A DNA stretch of 64,000 nt, taken from NCBI GenBank assembly GCA_963669155.1, contig OZ022577.1, forward strand, positions 28,521,237 through 28,585,236. The letters run 5' to 3'. The position numbers were made by a program, and so were the translations under genes. Below the pieces are notes generated by a model. That model worked only from the letters and a program-made list of their open reading frames with translations. It was not told the DNA's origin and did no database searches. This DNA is from Arbacia lixula (lineage: Eukaryota; Echinodermata; Echinoidea; Arbacioida; Arbaciidae). Of this stretch, positions 25,456-38,235 are shown one piece after another; the first letter of the stretch is position 1, and each line of letters begins with the position of its first letter.

Positions 25456-26419
25456 CAACTTGACAAGCAACAAACAACGTAAATCGTCCATTGTGCTTAT
25501 TAATTCATTAAGTTATCAATTAATTTGGGTTCTTGATAGAATAATACTGTTTAAAATGTTCACACTCGCAAAATCTAAACCTTTGTCAAATATGATATGA
25601 TATGATACGATAACGTTTGTAAAAACAATCGAACAATTATGATTTTAGGTGAACAGCACAAATGGAGCCATGTAAGTATTAATCCAACAAACGCACAAGT
25701 ATATAGCAACGTTAACAGCTGGTGACGAAAGTTATAAAGCTAATTATGCCACACTCCTACTGCTATGACAACACGTGTACATACTCCTGCTACATGTACT
25801 ACTGCTATGAGTACTTCTACTTCATTACTGCAATTGCAACCACGAACTATAACATCAACAGCAATAGGAATTATATACATGTATATACAATTAACGATAT
25901 TACTGCCCGTACCGCATGGGTAAGCCATAGGTATACACAAAGTAAATAAACTAAAATCAACTTTTATATAAAACACAAGTAGGATAAGGCGAAAAAACAC
26001 CCCAAATTGTAAAAACAATATGAACAACAAAATAAAAATTCCACCCCTAATAAAATAGTAAAGCAAAATGGAAAAATTAACCCAAAATGAAAATATGTCG
26101 AGCAAAAATTAAATGTTATAAAATGAGGGAAAAAAGTTTCTTTTGAAAAAAAATGATATACAACGTCGGTAGGGAAAGTCGGAAATCGTAACCTTAAAGA
26201 TTGGTATGGAAGTTAAGTAATACTTAATCTTAATCTTAAATCGACTATGTAATATTTACATAGTGCTGATAAAAGTCAATAGGCCTATGCCTGAAAACGA
26301 AAGATTGCATCAAACAGATAAATTAACTAAACTTAAAGTAATATAAACAATTGTAACAACAACTGCTACAGCAATGTAGTGAACAACATCAACATAAATC
26401 AACAAAAGAAACTAAAACA

Positions 26420-27540
26420 GTATCCTCTGCAACAACAGCTGCTGGAAGAACAGCGATGACAAACAGCTGTTGTATTACAGTAGCAACACAATGTTGTTTC
26501 AACGGCTGCCGCAAGTACAGTAACAATAGAAGTCATCCCGTTACACAAAAATAAATCAACCATAAATAGTCTTCATGTTTTTGTCGCTTTTAGTCTCAAA
26601 CTACTGCTTTTGTGCTTCACAAATACGTTTCATAACCATTCTTCATTGAAATTGCCCATTCTTCATCCCTCCACATATTTTGTTGCTGCTACTCCAGCAG
26701 CCGACGTTGCAGAAACATTTATTGCTTCTATTCATGCATCGGCGGTTGCAGCAAGCTATGTAACAATAGCATCAGCAACATCAGTAGACGTATCAAGATA
26801 TGAAATAAAACCAACAATATTGACAACCGCTGAGAGAACAGCGACAACATACAGCTGATGTAGTACAGTAGCAACACACAATTGCTGCAACAGCTGCACT
26901 TGTAGGAGAGCAACAACGTTTTTGCTGCAACAGCGGCTGCAGAAACAGCAACAGCTTAAGTCGCTACAACGGCCACTGCTTGTACAGTAGCAACATAATG
27001 TTGCTGCAACGGTGGCTGCATGTACAGTAGCAACTGAAGTTGTTGTAACAATCATTGCATAGGCATTAACAAAAAATGTTGCTGCAACAAGCGCTTCAGG
27101 AGATTGTCAACAAGATATTTCTTCAACGGCGGCTGCAGAAATAGCAGCAACTCAAGTAGCTACAACAGCCACTGCTTGTACAGTAGTAACACAATGTTGC
27201 TACAACGGTGGCTGCTTGTACAGTAGCAACTTAAGTTGCTGAATAGCTGCTGCTCGTACAGCAGCAACACAATGTTGCTGCAACGGCGGCTGTAGGAATA
27301 ACAGCACACTATGCCGTTGAAACAACCGTTCCATGAAAGAAACATCAAAAGTTGCTGCAACAGTTGCAACATAAGTTGTTGCAACACCCGTTGTATGAAC
27401 AGTAGCTTTAAATATTGCCACAATGGCGGCTGCAGGTACAGTCGCAACATAAGTTGCTCCAACACCCATTGTATGAACAGTACCAATAAATGTTGCTGTA
27501 ACGTCGGCTGCTGGAATATCAGCAGCACAATTCTGTAAAC
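26420..27540. repeat. Hairpin-rich degenerate minisatellite, U3
   Basis: This is one of the longest versions of the array (about 1.1 kb). It has an extra block near 27415-27470 carrying GGCGGCTGCAGGTACAGTCG-type words that U2 and U4 lack. Confidence 0.85.
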
Positions 27541-30288
27541 GGATGAATGGATGGGTAATCTCTACGAAGAATGGATATGGAACTAAGTTGTCAAGCAAGA
27601 AGCAGTAGTTAGAAGCTAAAAGCAACTAAAACGTAAAAATGAGTATTTATGGTTGATTTATGTTGGTGTAACATTAACTTCTTACATAAGAGGCAATAGT
27701 TAAATAAGTAAATACAGAACACATAGCAGCACTATCTAATCGTTTTAATATGTGCATATAAAATGGAATTGACTATTCAAGCAAAAAGCAACAGTGAAAT
27801 AACTAACCAACCCAATTTGCATAGAAACTACGTTAATTAATGTTGTCTTCAAACATGTAAAATATTTAACAACAAAGACGTAAGATGTCAAAATCACACC
27901 CCTGAAATAACAAATAAAATTGAAAAACTAGCCAACACCTCAAAAAATCAATAAAGTATTGAAAGAGGAAAAAGAATGGATTAAATAATGGGCAATGCAT
28001 GCAAAGCTGTTCTTATGATCGGGCGTGGCAACATGAGACAGATTCTTTTAAATGTTTCATCCAGATCGCCTCAGAAGTGATAGTTCATCCCATCACCTTC
28101 ACCAACGTTGATTATTTGCTTAATACTACATATTAATTGTTTCACAAGATCAGAACAACACGTTATAGTGGTGGTGGTAGTAATAATGTAGTAGAAGTAC
28201 TCTGAGCAGTAATACATGTAGTAGGATAGAGGCAGAACAACAGCAGTGACTCACTCTGTACATGTTGTCATCAGGCCAGCCCAATTATGATAATCATTAC
28301 GATTATCATTTCCTAACTACCATACATCAGTATGGTAAGCCCTGCAATAGTAAGTTAAATTCTAACACATAGTTGGTAAAGAAATAAGAAACATATCAAG
28401 GAAAGGCAAGAACTACCAGTGCATAATCTTTCCTTCAAATTGTATTACACTGTTCAAGTATTCAACAAAAGCACACGGTGAAGGAAATAACGCAATTAGT
28501 TGTGGTTAAAAACTAAAATGTTAACTACCAAAATTAACCTACTGTCAATGGACAGATTATCAAGCATGCTGATGTCGCAACTTTAGCAACAAATACGCTT
28601 TAACTTTTGATTAATCATATCAAACTTGAGTTAAAACTTCTGATACCTAAAATAGAAGACTAAGAATGAGTCAATTTTGACACACATAGGGGTGTATACT
28701 AAGTGCTGCTCACTTGCAAAATACAATATTTGCAAATAATTATATGGAACTGGAATATATCTACATCTCATAGACATAGGAGCACCGCACTTTTTTTTTT
28801 TCACAGACTGACTTTAATACTCCACGCGCTTCCGTGATGCTTGCATACAACACATATCATTTTAGCCCCTCGATGCTAGATTTCAAGATCAAAACGGGAC
28901 CCGACTCTTCTTGTCCACTGTAAGACACATACTGATTCTACAGCACAAACCAAAACAACCACCAATGCCTCACCACCACTGTGTAGGCAACTGCAATACT
29001 CTAAGGATAGTGACTGATAGGGTTTAACTACTGATTATGGTTCAGAATGAAAGGCTGCAGTATTATTGATGACAACTCTGAATCGAGAGAGAATGTGCAA
29101 TCATTCATCGAAGCGATATTGAAATATATGGAATATAAACAAATCATATGCTACGCTATCATATTTTTTGCGATGCCTAATGCCGCAATAGTTGACTGAA
29201 ATAATAAAATTGTATTCCTTAAAACCTGTCTCCCGATGTGGTTTTATAAGTCAAATGTAAACATTGGTTTGAAAATGAAGTTTTGGGTACAGTCGTGTGG
29301 TGTGCAATATTGACATCCAGAAAGTGTGTGGTACGTGGGAATGTGTCATCATGAACAGGTATTTACACAGACTGCGCGCAATGGAATTGTGGCGGTATTC
29401 TGGAGTACGTTGTATTATCATTAATCAACAATGAACGTGTCAGGATGCTGAATGCTTTGTTAGTGTTGTTACGTAACATATGCCCGCAAAATGTACACAT
29501 TTCACATGACCACTCTATACTTATTATAGATATGAAGAACTGCACTATATCCCCATAAACCGCGCAGTTTTATTTCATAGAAGGTAAACTGATTAGTGTC
29601 AGTATTGTCTATAATTACCCACTTATCACGAGTTCCAGTGTTCTGTGGCTCATGCATAATGAATGTTTACTGTACTAATCTTAGCACTCACACTCTGCAC
29701 CAAGACCACGAAAAGCAAAGCAAAACATTCCATCACTTTCATTAATTGATTTAGTTTATATATTGTAGTCAAGTTTTTACAAAAAAATACAGAACTGAAT
29801 AGTTTACTAACAGAATTTGATTGATGATATAGAAATAGATGGAAGTATACACAATTAATTCAAAAAGAAAAAAAGTAAAAAATGTATTTCTTAAATTGGA
29901 CAACTGCCTCTTTATCGTCCTAATTTGGTAATACAGTATAAGACATACAGCCAGGAAACCCTGTCAAAGTGAGGCACTCCTATAAGAAATTTTTTTTCTG
30001 AAATTGTTAATTAGAATCTGTCTTGCATTTGCAGAAACTATACAGGACTTACAATTTGGTTAGCATAATACATGTACATCAAATATTTGAGTGTCAAAGC
30101 GGACGGAAACAAAATAATGGTAATATAGGCAAAATCAACACCATTGTAGAGATTGTAGACCAGTAACCCTCCTCCCCGTTCAAGAGCATGAAGCTATGGG
30201 AATAGTTTCTCAAATAATTATGCCATTAATACTGACGGATTAATATACAGTTCTCACAGAGTGTGTATGTTGGTCCATCAAGTCACAT

Positions 30289-30766
30289 CTAGTCAACCCT
30301 CTCCATCCACTCTTTAACTGCACGGCTGCCAAAAAGAGACTCAAATCAAGACGCAGTTTCCTCCACTCGACTGAATCCCTTGATGGCTCCACGGACAGTG
30401 AAAGGATCATCCTATGGTCCAACCACCTCCAGTCTGTGACGCGCCAGGTCTCCATCGGTCCTAGTGAAACATTATCCCCAGGTTCAAGTCAGGAATGGCC
30501 AACCTGACAATGTCTCAATCGCCTGCGGTCTGGCATAGAACGGTGTAAAGTCCTTATGCAGAAATGGGGGTACAATAGGGATGGAGACACAACCTGTGAC
30601 TGTGGGAAGGACCAGACGATGCAACACCTTTTGGTCTGCCCTCTCCTACCAGAGCCTTGCACCACCAACGATCTGGAGTCGCTCAACCCCAAAGCCAGAT
30701 CGTGTATCCTCCACTGGTCAGGACTTGTGTAGTGACCCGAGAAGAAGAAGAAGAAGAAGAAGAAAA
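30289..30766 (+). mobile_element. Non-LTR retrotransposon (LINE) 3' fragment in U3
   Basis: This is a 478-bp 5'-truncated insert with an exact 8-bp target-site duplication AGTCACAT (30281-30288 and 30767-30774) and a (GAA)n tail. One frame reads the C-terminus typical of LINE reverse transcriptase proteins: LNRLRSGIERC, then a CDCGKDQTMQHLLVCP zinc-knuckle-like motif, ending in a tryptophan-containing GLV and stop. The frame is broken by an in-frame TGA at 30505-30507, also present in the U4 copy, so both derive from one dead insertion. The exact clade (RTE- or Jockey-like) is not certain. Confidence 0.85.
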
Positions 30767-32781
30767 AGTCACATTTTGGCTTTGTGGGAATCACGGCACA
30801 TTAATGTATCTTCAGGTAATGTCGGAATGTTTGGATGTAAAGTTGAAACATGCATCTCAAGGTGATATCTTTCATGGCACAGTTTACTTAGGACCTTACA
30901 CGTCCTGTAGTATGAATCTTAACTCCACTGTTTTTAAAGAATCACATAGATCCCACAAGAACTACATTTATGAGCACTTCTCCAACTGTCAAAAGATAAT
31001 AGCTGGACATGAGTGATGACACAATACCATGGAAACTATTTTTTTTTCAACGACATTTCACTCATACCCAGTTTGCCTCATTATCTTTCAAATGTTTCTA
31101 TTTGCATTAGTAACTCCCGATCATAATACGAAAAAAAAAATCAGGCTGTGTGTGTGTTCTCCGCTAGACCAAGTATTCAAAACCTCAATTGTCTTATTTT
31201 TCCTTAAATCCCATGAAATTATCGAGTATACATATTTTTTGTTCATTAAAGACGTAAAGTGCTATTTCCCTAGCTGTCACTGGTGTGATGGTGTAAAGGG
31301 GTGAAAAATGTCATTCCTTTCCTCAAATTTGTCAAACGGCAAAGACATTATCAATTAAGGTAGATCTTACTTTGAGAAACTTGATTTAAAACTGTACTGG
31401 TACGGCAGTGTACGCAGTGTATGACCGGTACGCCTTATGCGTAGAGCAACAACGTTGCGAATTTTTGAACTAGCGATTAGGAAATATTGCTGCATTAAGC
31501 TTCTTACACTTTTAACAAAATGTAATATTTTGTATATACATGTCAATTGCAGAGTAACGTTCACCTTAAAGGATTCAGAGAGCAATTAAAGTTCACATCC
31601 TGCTTCCTTTTCTCTTACTACGCTTAAATGACTTTGATGTTTGACTTTGTCCTGCTATAGATCTAAACATGGATAGACTATAATCATCCCTGTAATTATC
31701 TTTGATTAAATACATTGCACATTAAAACCAGTTTTTAGAAAATGACAAGTGTTTTACCAGTGTTTAACAAATAAATCACACGATTGCCTTATTGTATAAC
31801 CAAAATTGCCTAAATTGCAAAATTTGCTTTAGTTAACAAACATGATAATGATTAACCTTGATTCTAGGCTTTAGGACATTTCTACTTCACATCAATATTA
31901 CAGAGTCTATAGTACACTCTTTCATTCACACCTTTTCTCCGTCCAGCCGTAGAAGGCATCGATAATTATTAATCTACTGCAGCCAGACCCGTGTCTGGCA
32001 TATTGCAGTTTGGATTGGAAATTCCCAACAGCCTGGAAACCAAGCTAGGTAATTATGCACCAAAAAATCGCGTTCAGCCAAGGCCACGTATGTGCTCACG
32101 GCTCTAAACGACGCGTTGCGCCATGTTTGTGCCTAAAATACCTCTTTTCGCCGGGTGCGCGCAGTTAATTTCTTTCTTTAATTCCTTGAGAAAGCACCAA
32201 ATCCTTTCGAGAAACTTGCTCCGTAGGAACAGCTTTGGTTCTTATGAATATGCATAAAACAAAGTTCATACCATACTCGTTATAGTAATCTTAAGTTTAA
32301 ACTTCAAATCCATATTTTTTAATGTAAACTTTTGCTTTATAAAAAAGCTGAAAAATTACAAATATGATTGTTCATATTTTAGGTTTAGCCAAAATTGTCA
32401 TGGTAATTTGCTCAAAGTCTTTTTGAAGGTATAAATGATATCCTCTTGGAGAGCGAGGATAGGGGTCAATACCGTAAATGCTAGGCCAACGCTATGCGAT
32501 TATGACGTATGTGTAACTAGGATGGGCGCTCATTGGCAACCGTTTGGCGCATAAGCAGTAAGCATTAACACAAGTTCTCCATGACCGAATAAGATGAGAA
32601 AATTTATTTGACTTTTGTGAAAATAGTTTACATCAAAGATCTACTGCATATAATATCCAATACCATACTCTTAATATCTAAACTTGAAAAAACACATGTT
32701 TCTTTTTGTGTGTGTCCTATATCATGCCAGTAAATCGTTTCTTACCAAATTGGCTACTACTATTAAGCGCCCATTGCATTA

Positions 32782-32789
32782 TGACGTCA
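32782..32789. promoter_or_regulatory. CRE palindrome upstream of copy 4
   Basis: TGACGTCA lies 196 bases before the copy 4 ATG. Confidence 0.5.
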
Positions 32790-32977
32790 TACGCGCATAA
32801 GATATGTCGATGCGCGTCAAGAGTGCAATGCATACAAAAGTAAACATAACGTGAAACGGGGTTATTAAAGGAAACATCCACCAAGCAGATCCCTTACAAA
32901 ATACGAACTGAGGATTTAAATTCCTTGTGATAATATTTGTTTCCAGCATTTCGTCTTACACAATCTCTTCTAAAACC

Positions 32978-35210
32978 ATGGGCCGCAATCGCTGGCAGAT
33001 AATTAAGAGGCGCTTGCAAAAGAAACACAAGGTAACACATCCGTTAATAAAATTGACATTTACTGAGGGTGAAATTCATTTTTGATAATCTCTCCTTTTA
33101 TATATGGATGTATTGTGATGCATCGCATTATTGTGAAATTATCAGCTATGGCTGTCAGTCGCTATCTCACGTGTGAATAATCATGCATGTATCTCCAATA
33201 TCGTGCTTTTACATGTACCAATTCTGTGCGCCGTGCGTATAATCATATATTTATATATATTTCTTCTTTTTGGTTCATTTGTCGATTCAGGACATCAACA
33301 CAATATCTTTTTTTTTTTCGTTACTTTCTAGAATATTTTTTTTAATATGAAAGTACACCAATGTGAGCAAATTGTGTATTGTCTTAGATTTTTGAAAAAA
33401 TGTTATGAAAACCTGTTTCTTGGAACATAATTTCTAAATAATACTTCCATCATCATGTTTGTGATTTTCCGCTGCTGCCTATATTTCTATCTAATACCTT
33501 ACTTCCGCCTATTCTAATGTTGTTTAGATCGGGCCGCTGCCTGGGCAGAACCAGTTGGAAACCGCCCCTGTGTCACGAACACCAGCGCAACTTGACGCAC
33601 TGTTTACTGCCAACACACTCCTCAAGCCCCTCACACCCGATATCGTCGAAGATACTACAGACGAGGATATCAAGAAGCAGGTCAAAGGCGATGGAGATCA
33701 CACTGGCGCGACTCGAAGCCCTTCACCTCCTTTGAAAGTTGAAGACATTGAAGGTGGCGAGGAGATTGAGCATGGGTCAGGTATGTATAAGATATTATAT
33801 TTATTTATTGGAGTGAAAGATAGATGGATAGGTCGATGGGTGGACGACAGATAGATAAATACATACGTGGAGGAGAGAGGGGGTTAGACATAAAGAAGCC
33901 AATCCTATCAAAGCTTTTTAGGACAACAATGATCTGACAGAGGTAGGTAGGGACTGGTAGAAGAACATACGTGTATGAGAGAGCAGTGGAGATAGAAAGG
34001 GAGATATGAATAAATATGATATCCATTCCCTGGGACGCACTTGTTATTTGAATATTTACAGTGATCACCAAAAATGACGTCTTATTTTTTTTTTTTTTTT
34101 TTTTGGGGGGGGGGGGTCATTATTTGTGGATGTGCCAAAGAACAACGTCTGAACAGGGTTTGAACATTAAAGCTCAAACATTATTTGCTGCTTCTTAGTA
34201 TTCATATTCTTTGTTACAAGTCACAGTGTACTTCATATGCATCGTTTTATTTTGCCTGGAAAGTAAATAACATAAATAGATGAGGATCATTTCACGTGTA
34301 AATATTATAGCTGCTTTGTATTATGCTAGACATCCCGGGGACCTGCTCGTACACCATTTACAATGGTTTCTCGCTGAAGAAGCCTCTTCAGGCCGCCCGC
34401 CTGCAGGCTAAAATGGAGAACGCCCGGGCACGAAGGCAGGTTAGTACAAGTTCTGGCCAATATTTAGCGGAAACGCTCAGAGCTTTATTAAAAAATATAC
34501 CCACACATCATTTTATTGCCAATACGTAGATTGTGATATCCACTATTTCCCCGCCTCATCGATAACATTTCTTTTTTTCTTAAATGGCAATACTTTTGTT
34601 GGGGTCTTGTAGACCTAAAAAATTATATTCTATTGATTTAATGGATATCATAGTGATTAGAGTACGGCGCATTCTCCTTTGCCGAGAAGAAAACTGACAG
34701 TCATGTGAACATGACTTCATTTGACGGTTTACGTCTCGTTTGTGATTAACTTGTCAGTGCAGTCTTAATCTTATCTCCAAAATAATAAAATTGTCTAGAT
34801 TCTGTTGGTATATGTAATTACTTCTCTGACGACCTGATAATGGAAAAATCTTAAAAGTTCTAATTTTGCTTGCAACTTCGCACCCAAGAGGATTACTTGA
34901 AGGGATTCATTGAATTAATTGTCAAGTATGCCTCTCCCTCTCCCAACCATCATTCTTAATCTGCATTCCCTTTCTCCTATTTCTTTTTCTTTTCCATTTT
35001 TCTCCTCTTCTTTTCCTCTTTCTTCTTCTATTTTCCCCTTCCACCTCTCCCGTCTTTACACAATCTTCTCCTCCTCTTTTCATCCCCTCCCCTCTTTTAC
35101 TCTTCTCTTCCCACTCGCAGCTGATCGAAACTCAGTTGAAGATCAAGCTTGCCGAGCGACTGGATTCCCAATACATCCAGCCGCCACCATTGCCACCAAT
35201 AACAAGTTAA
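32978..35210 (+). CDS. Unrecognised 168-aa protein, tandem paralogue 4 (4 exons)
   Basis: Exons are 32978-33031, 33528-33780, 34330-34439 and 35121-35210, all with intact GT-AG sites and frame. This is the most diverged copy at the C-terminus: residues 154-168 read DSQYIQPPPLPPITS instead of DTSYFQPPPLPTITS. Other differences from copy 1 are Thr61, Gly78, Pro83, Glu90, Gly94, Gly101, Thr111 and Asn133. Intron 2 has a T-run/G-run tract at about 34084-34116. Confidence 0.85.
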
Positions 35211-35441
35211 ACACCCGAAAGGCATTCATTTAACAACCAATAATTACATAAGTGCAATTATTGCTTTAAAATATATAACTACTCGCAAACGCATGCTAGG
35301 ATTTCTAAAATCACTTACGATTGAATTGTATGCGTAATTGAAACAATATTAGATTCGCACTGGGTGAAAGCCAAGAGTTATCTCAAATCTAACAAAATTG
35401 TACCAAAAGCAAAAGCGTAGCAAAACATGTCATTTATTTGC

Positions 35442-35447
35442 AATAAA
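35442..35447 (+). terminator. Candidate polyadenylation signal, copy 4
   Basis: AATAAA lies about 230 bases after the stop codon. Confidence 0.45.
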
Positions 35448-35601
35448 CAATTCAACTGGGTCACTAGTTCGTAGCGCTAGATTGCCAAGTGATTACCCAA
35501 AGCAAGATTTTGCAAATGAATAATCTAATGTGATTAGAAAACAAGTTAAGTCCGGATTTTAACTAACATATGAATCAGTATGTGTTTTACAGTGGATAAG
35601 A

Positions 35602-35835
35602 TTAGCCGTCCATTGCACCTCTGTGCTTGCGCCCATCTGATCTTCCGTTGCAAAGGGGAAGATACAATCGCAACTCATCAATAACATTTCGGATGTGCCA
35701 ACTGTACATCAAGGAAACAATTACCCCATCATAATCTCTGAATGTGGTAAACAGCATCACGGTAGTGTACTGGAGTCTGCCAATGAAATGGCTCAAATCA
35801 CACAAATATAAACCCATGAAAATCAAGAGCGGCAA
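35602..35835 (-). other. Conserved minus-strand open frame, U4
   Basis: This frame is homologous and of equal length to those in the other units. U4 and U5 share a Cys-Asn-Gly-Arg stretch where U1-U3 have Lys-Ala-Arg. Confidence 0.25.
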
Positions 35836-36221
35836 AGGCTAGAGTGTAAAACGGCTTAGGCCTACTTGCACTTCAAGTAAGTTCAGGTATAACTCATAAC
35901 TCACAGCTCATAATATCGAAATAATTCATTTATGCATGCAACAAAAAATATGATTACTGAATAATGTCTTTTTTATATAGATATTCCTTTAAGTAACAGT
36001 TTTGGAAATCTTAAATCACTTTAAGTTGTGCTAAGATAGTTGCGAGCTGAAGCTAAATCTACACTTATTATTCAAGTTTGATGAATTGTATCAATGCCGC
36101 AACAAGCAATGCCACAATTGCAATATTGATTTAAAAGATAAATATGTTCCAAAAACCAATATAGCAGAAACACCAAGGAAAGAATATGCAGTGGTATTCA
36201 TAATATGAAGGTTGCGCAAAG

Positions 36222-36253
36222 CCCCCCCCCCCCCCCAAAAAAAAAAAAAAAAA
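36222..36253. repeat. polyC-polyA tract, U4
   Basis: Fifteen C are followed by about seventeen A. Confidence 0.9.
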
Positions 36254-37199
36254 TATATATTGCAAGTTCAAGAAAATGTAACTAGACAAACTTGACAAGC
36301 ATCGTCCATTGTGATCCTCTAAGTTATTAATTCATTTGGATTCTTGATAGAATAATACTGTTTAAAATGTGCACACTCTCCAACTTTTGTCATATATGAT
36401 ATGATATAATACGGTAACGTTTGTAAAAAAACAATCAAACAATTGTGATTTTAGGTGAACAGCACTCATAGAGCCATGTTAGTATCAATCCAACAAATGC
36501 ACAAGTATACAGCAACGTTTACAGTAAGTGACAAAAGTTATGAAGCTAATTATACCACACTCCTACTGCTATGACAACACGTGTACATACTCCTGCTACA
36601 TGTACTACTGCTATGAGTACTTCTACTTCATAACTGCAATTACAACCACGAACTATAACATCAACAGCAATAGTTGTATATACAATTAACGATGTAACTG
36701 CCCGTACAGCATGGGTAAGCCATAGGTATGCACAAAGTAAATCAACCAAAATAATCTATTACATAAAACCCAAGAATGATAAGGCAAAAAAACCACCCAA
36801 AAATGATAAAAACAATATGAACAACAAAATCAAAATTCCACCCCCTAACAGAATGGAAAAATTAACCCAAAATTAAAATATGTCGAGCAAAAATTAAATG
36901 TTATAAACTGAGGGAAATAGTTCCTTTTGAAATAAATGATAGAAAACGTCGGTAGGGAAAGTAGGAAATCGCAACCTTAAAGATTGACATGAAAGTTAAG
37001 TAATACTTAATCTTAAGTCGACTATATAATATTTAAATAGTGCTGATAAACGGCCTATGCTGCCTGAAAACGAAAGATCGCTTCAAACAGATGAATTAAC
37101 TAAACTTAAAGTAATATAAACAATTGTAACAAAAACTGCTACAGCAATATAATGAACAACAGAAATCAACATAACTCAACAAAAGAAACTAAAAACAAA

Positions 37200-38235
37200 C
37201 AGTATCCTCTGCAACAGCAGCCGCTGAAAGAACAGCGATGACAGACAGCTGTTGTATTACAGTAACAACACAATGTTGCTGTAACGGCTGCCGCAAGTAC
37301 AGTAACAATAGAAGTCATCCCGTTACACAAAAATAAATCAACCATAAATAGTGTTAATGTTTTTGTCGCTTCTAGTCTCAAACTACTGCTTTTTTGCTTC
37401 ACAAATACGTTTCATAACCATTCTTCGTTGAAATTGCACATTGTTCATCCCTCCACATATTTTGCTGCTGCTACTTCAGCAGCCGACGTTGCAGCAATTT
37501 TTATTGCTTTCATTCATGCATCGACGATTGCAGCAAGCTATGTAGCAATAGCATCAGCAGCATCACTAGACGTATCAAGAAATGATATACAACCAACAAT
37601 ATCGACAACCGCTGAAAGAACAGCGACAACATACAGCTGATGTAGTACAGGAGCAACACACAATTGCTGCAACAGCTGCTACTTGTAAGACAAAAACATT
37701 TTTGCTGCAACGGCGGCTGCAGAAACAGCAACAGCTTAAGTCGCTACAACGGCCACTGCTTGTACAGTAGCAACATAATGTTGCTACAACGGTGGCTGCA
37801 TGTACAGTAGCAACTGAAGTTGTTGTAACAATCATTGCATAGGCATTAACATAAAATGTTGCTGTGACAAGCGCTTCAGGAGATTGTCAACAAGATATTT
37901 CTTCAACGGCGACTGCAGAAATAGCAGCAACTCAAGTAGCTACAACAGCCACTGCTTGTACAGTAGCGACACAATGTTGCTACAACGGTGGCTGCTTGTA
38001 AAGTAGCAAATTAAGTTGCTGAATAGCTGCTGCTCGTACAGTAGCAACACAATGTTGCTGCAACGGCGGCTGTAGGAATAACAGCGCACTATGCCGTTGA
38101 AACAACCGTTCCATGAAAGAAGCATCAAAAGTTGCTGGAACAGTCGCAACATAAGTTGTTGCAACACCCATTGTATGAACAGTACCAATAAATGTTGCTG
38201 TAACGTCGGCTGCTGGAATAGCAGCAACTCAATTC
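37200..38235. repeat. Hairpin-rich degenerate minisatellite, U4
   Basis: This is homologous to the arrays in the other units, with a block near 38150 shortened compared with U1 and U3. Confidence 0.85.

Larger units (their letters stand above)
20964..31039 (+). repeat. Tandem segmental duplication, unit U3
   Basis: The third unit is about 10.1 kb. It starts inside the homologous region because of the U2/U3 junction deletion. A segment of about 400 bp of the 5' flank, present in the other four units (for example 12661-13060 in U2), is absent; the junction lies near 21680-21712 between AGGCCA repeats. The unit contains gene copy 3, a minisatellite, the 131-bp spacer segment and a LINE fragment. 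I see no other gene in 27545-30280. Confidence 0.9.
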
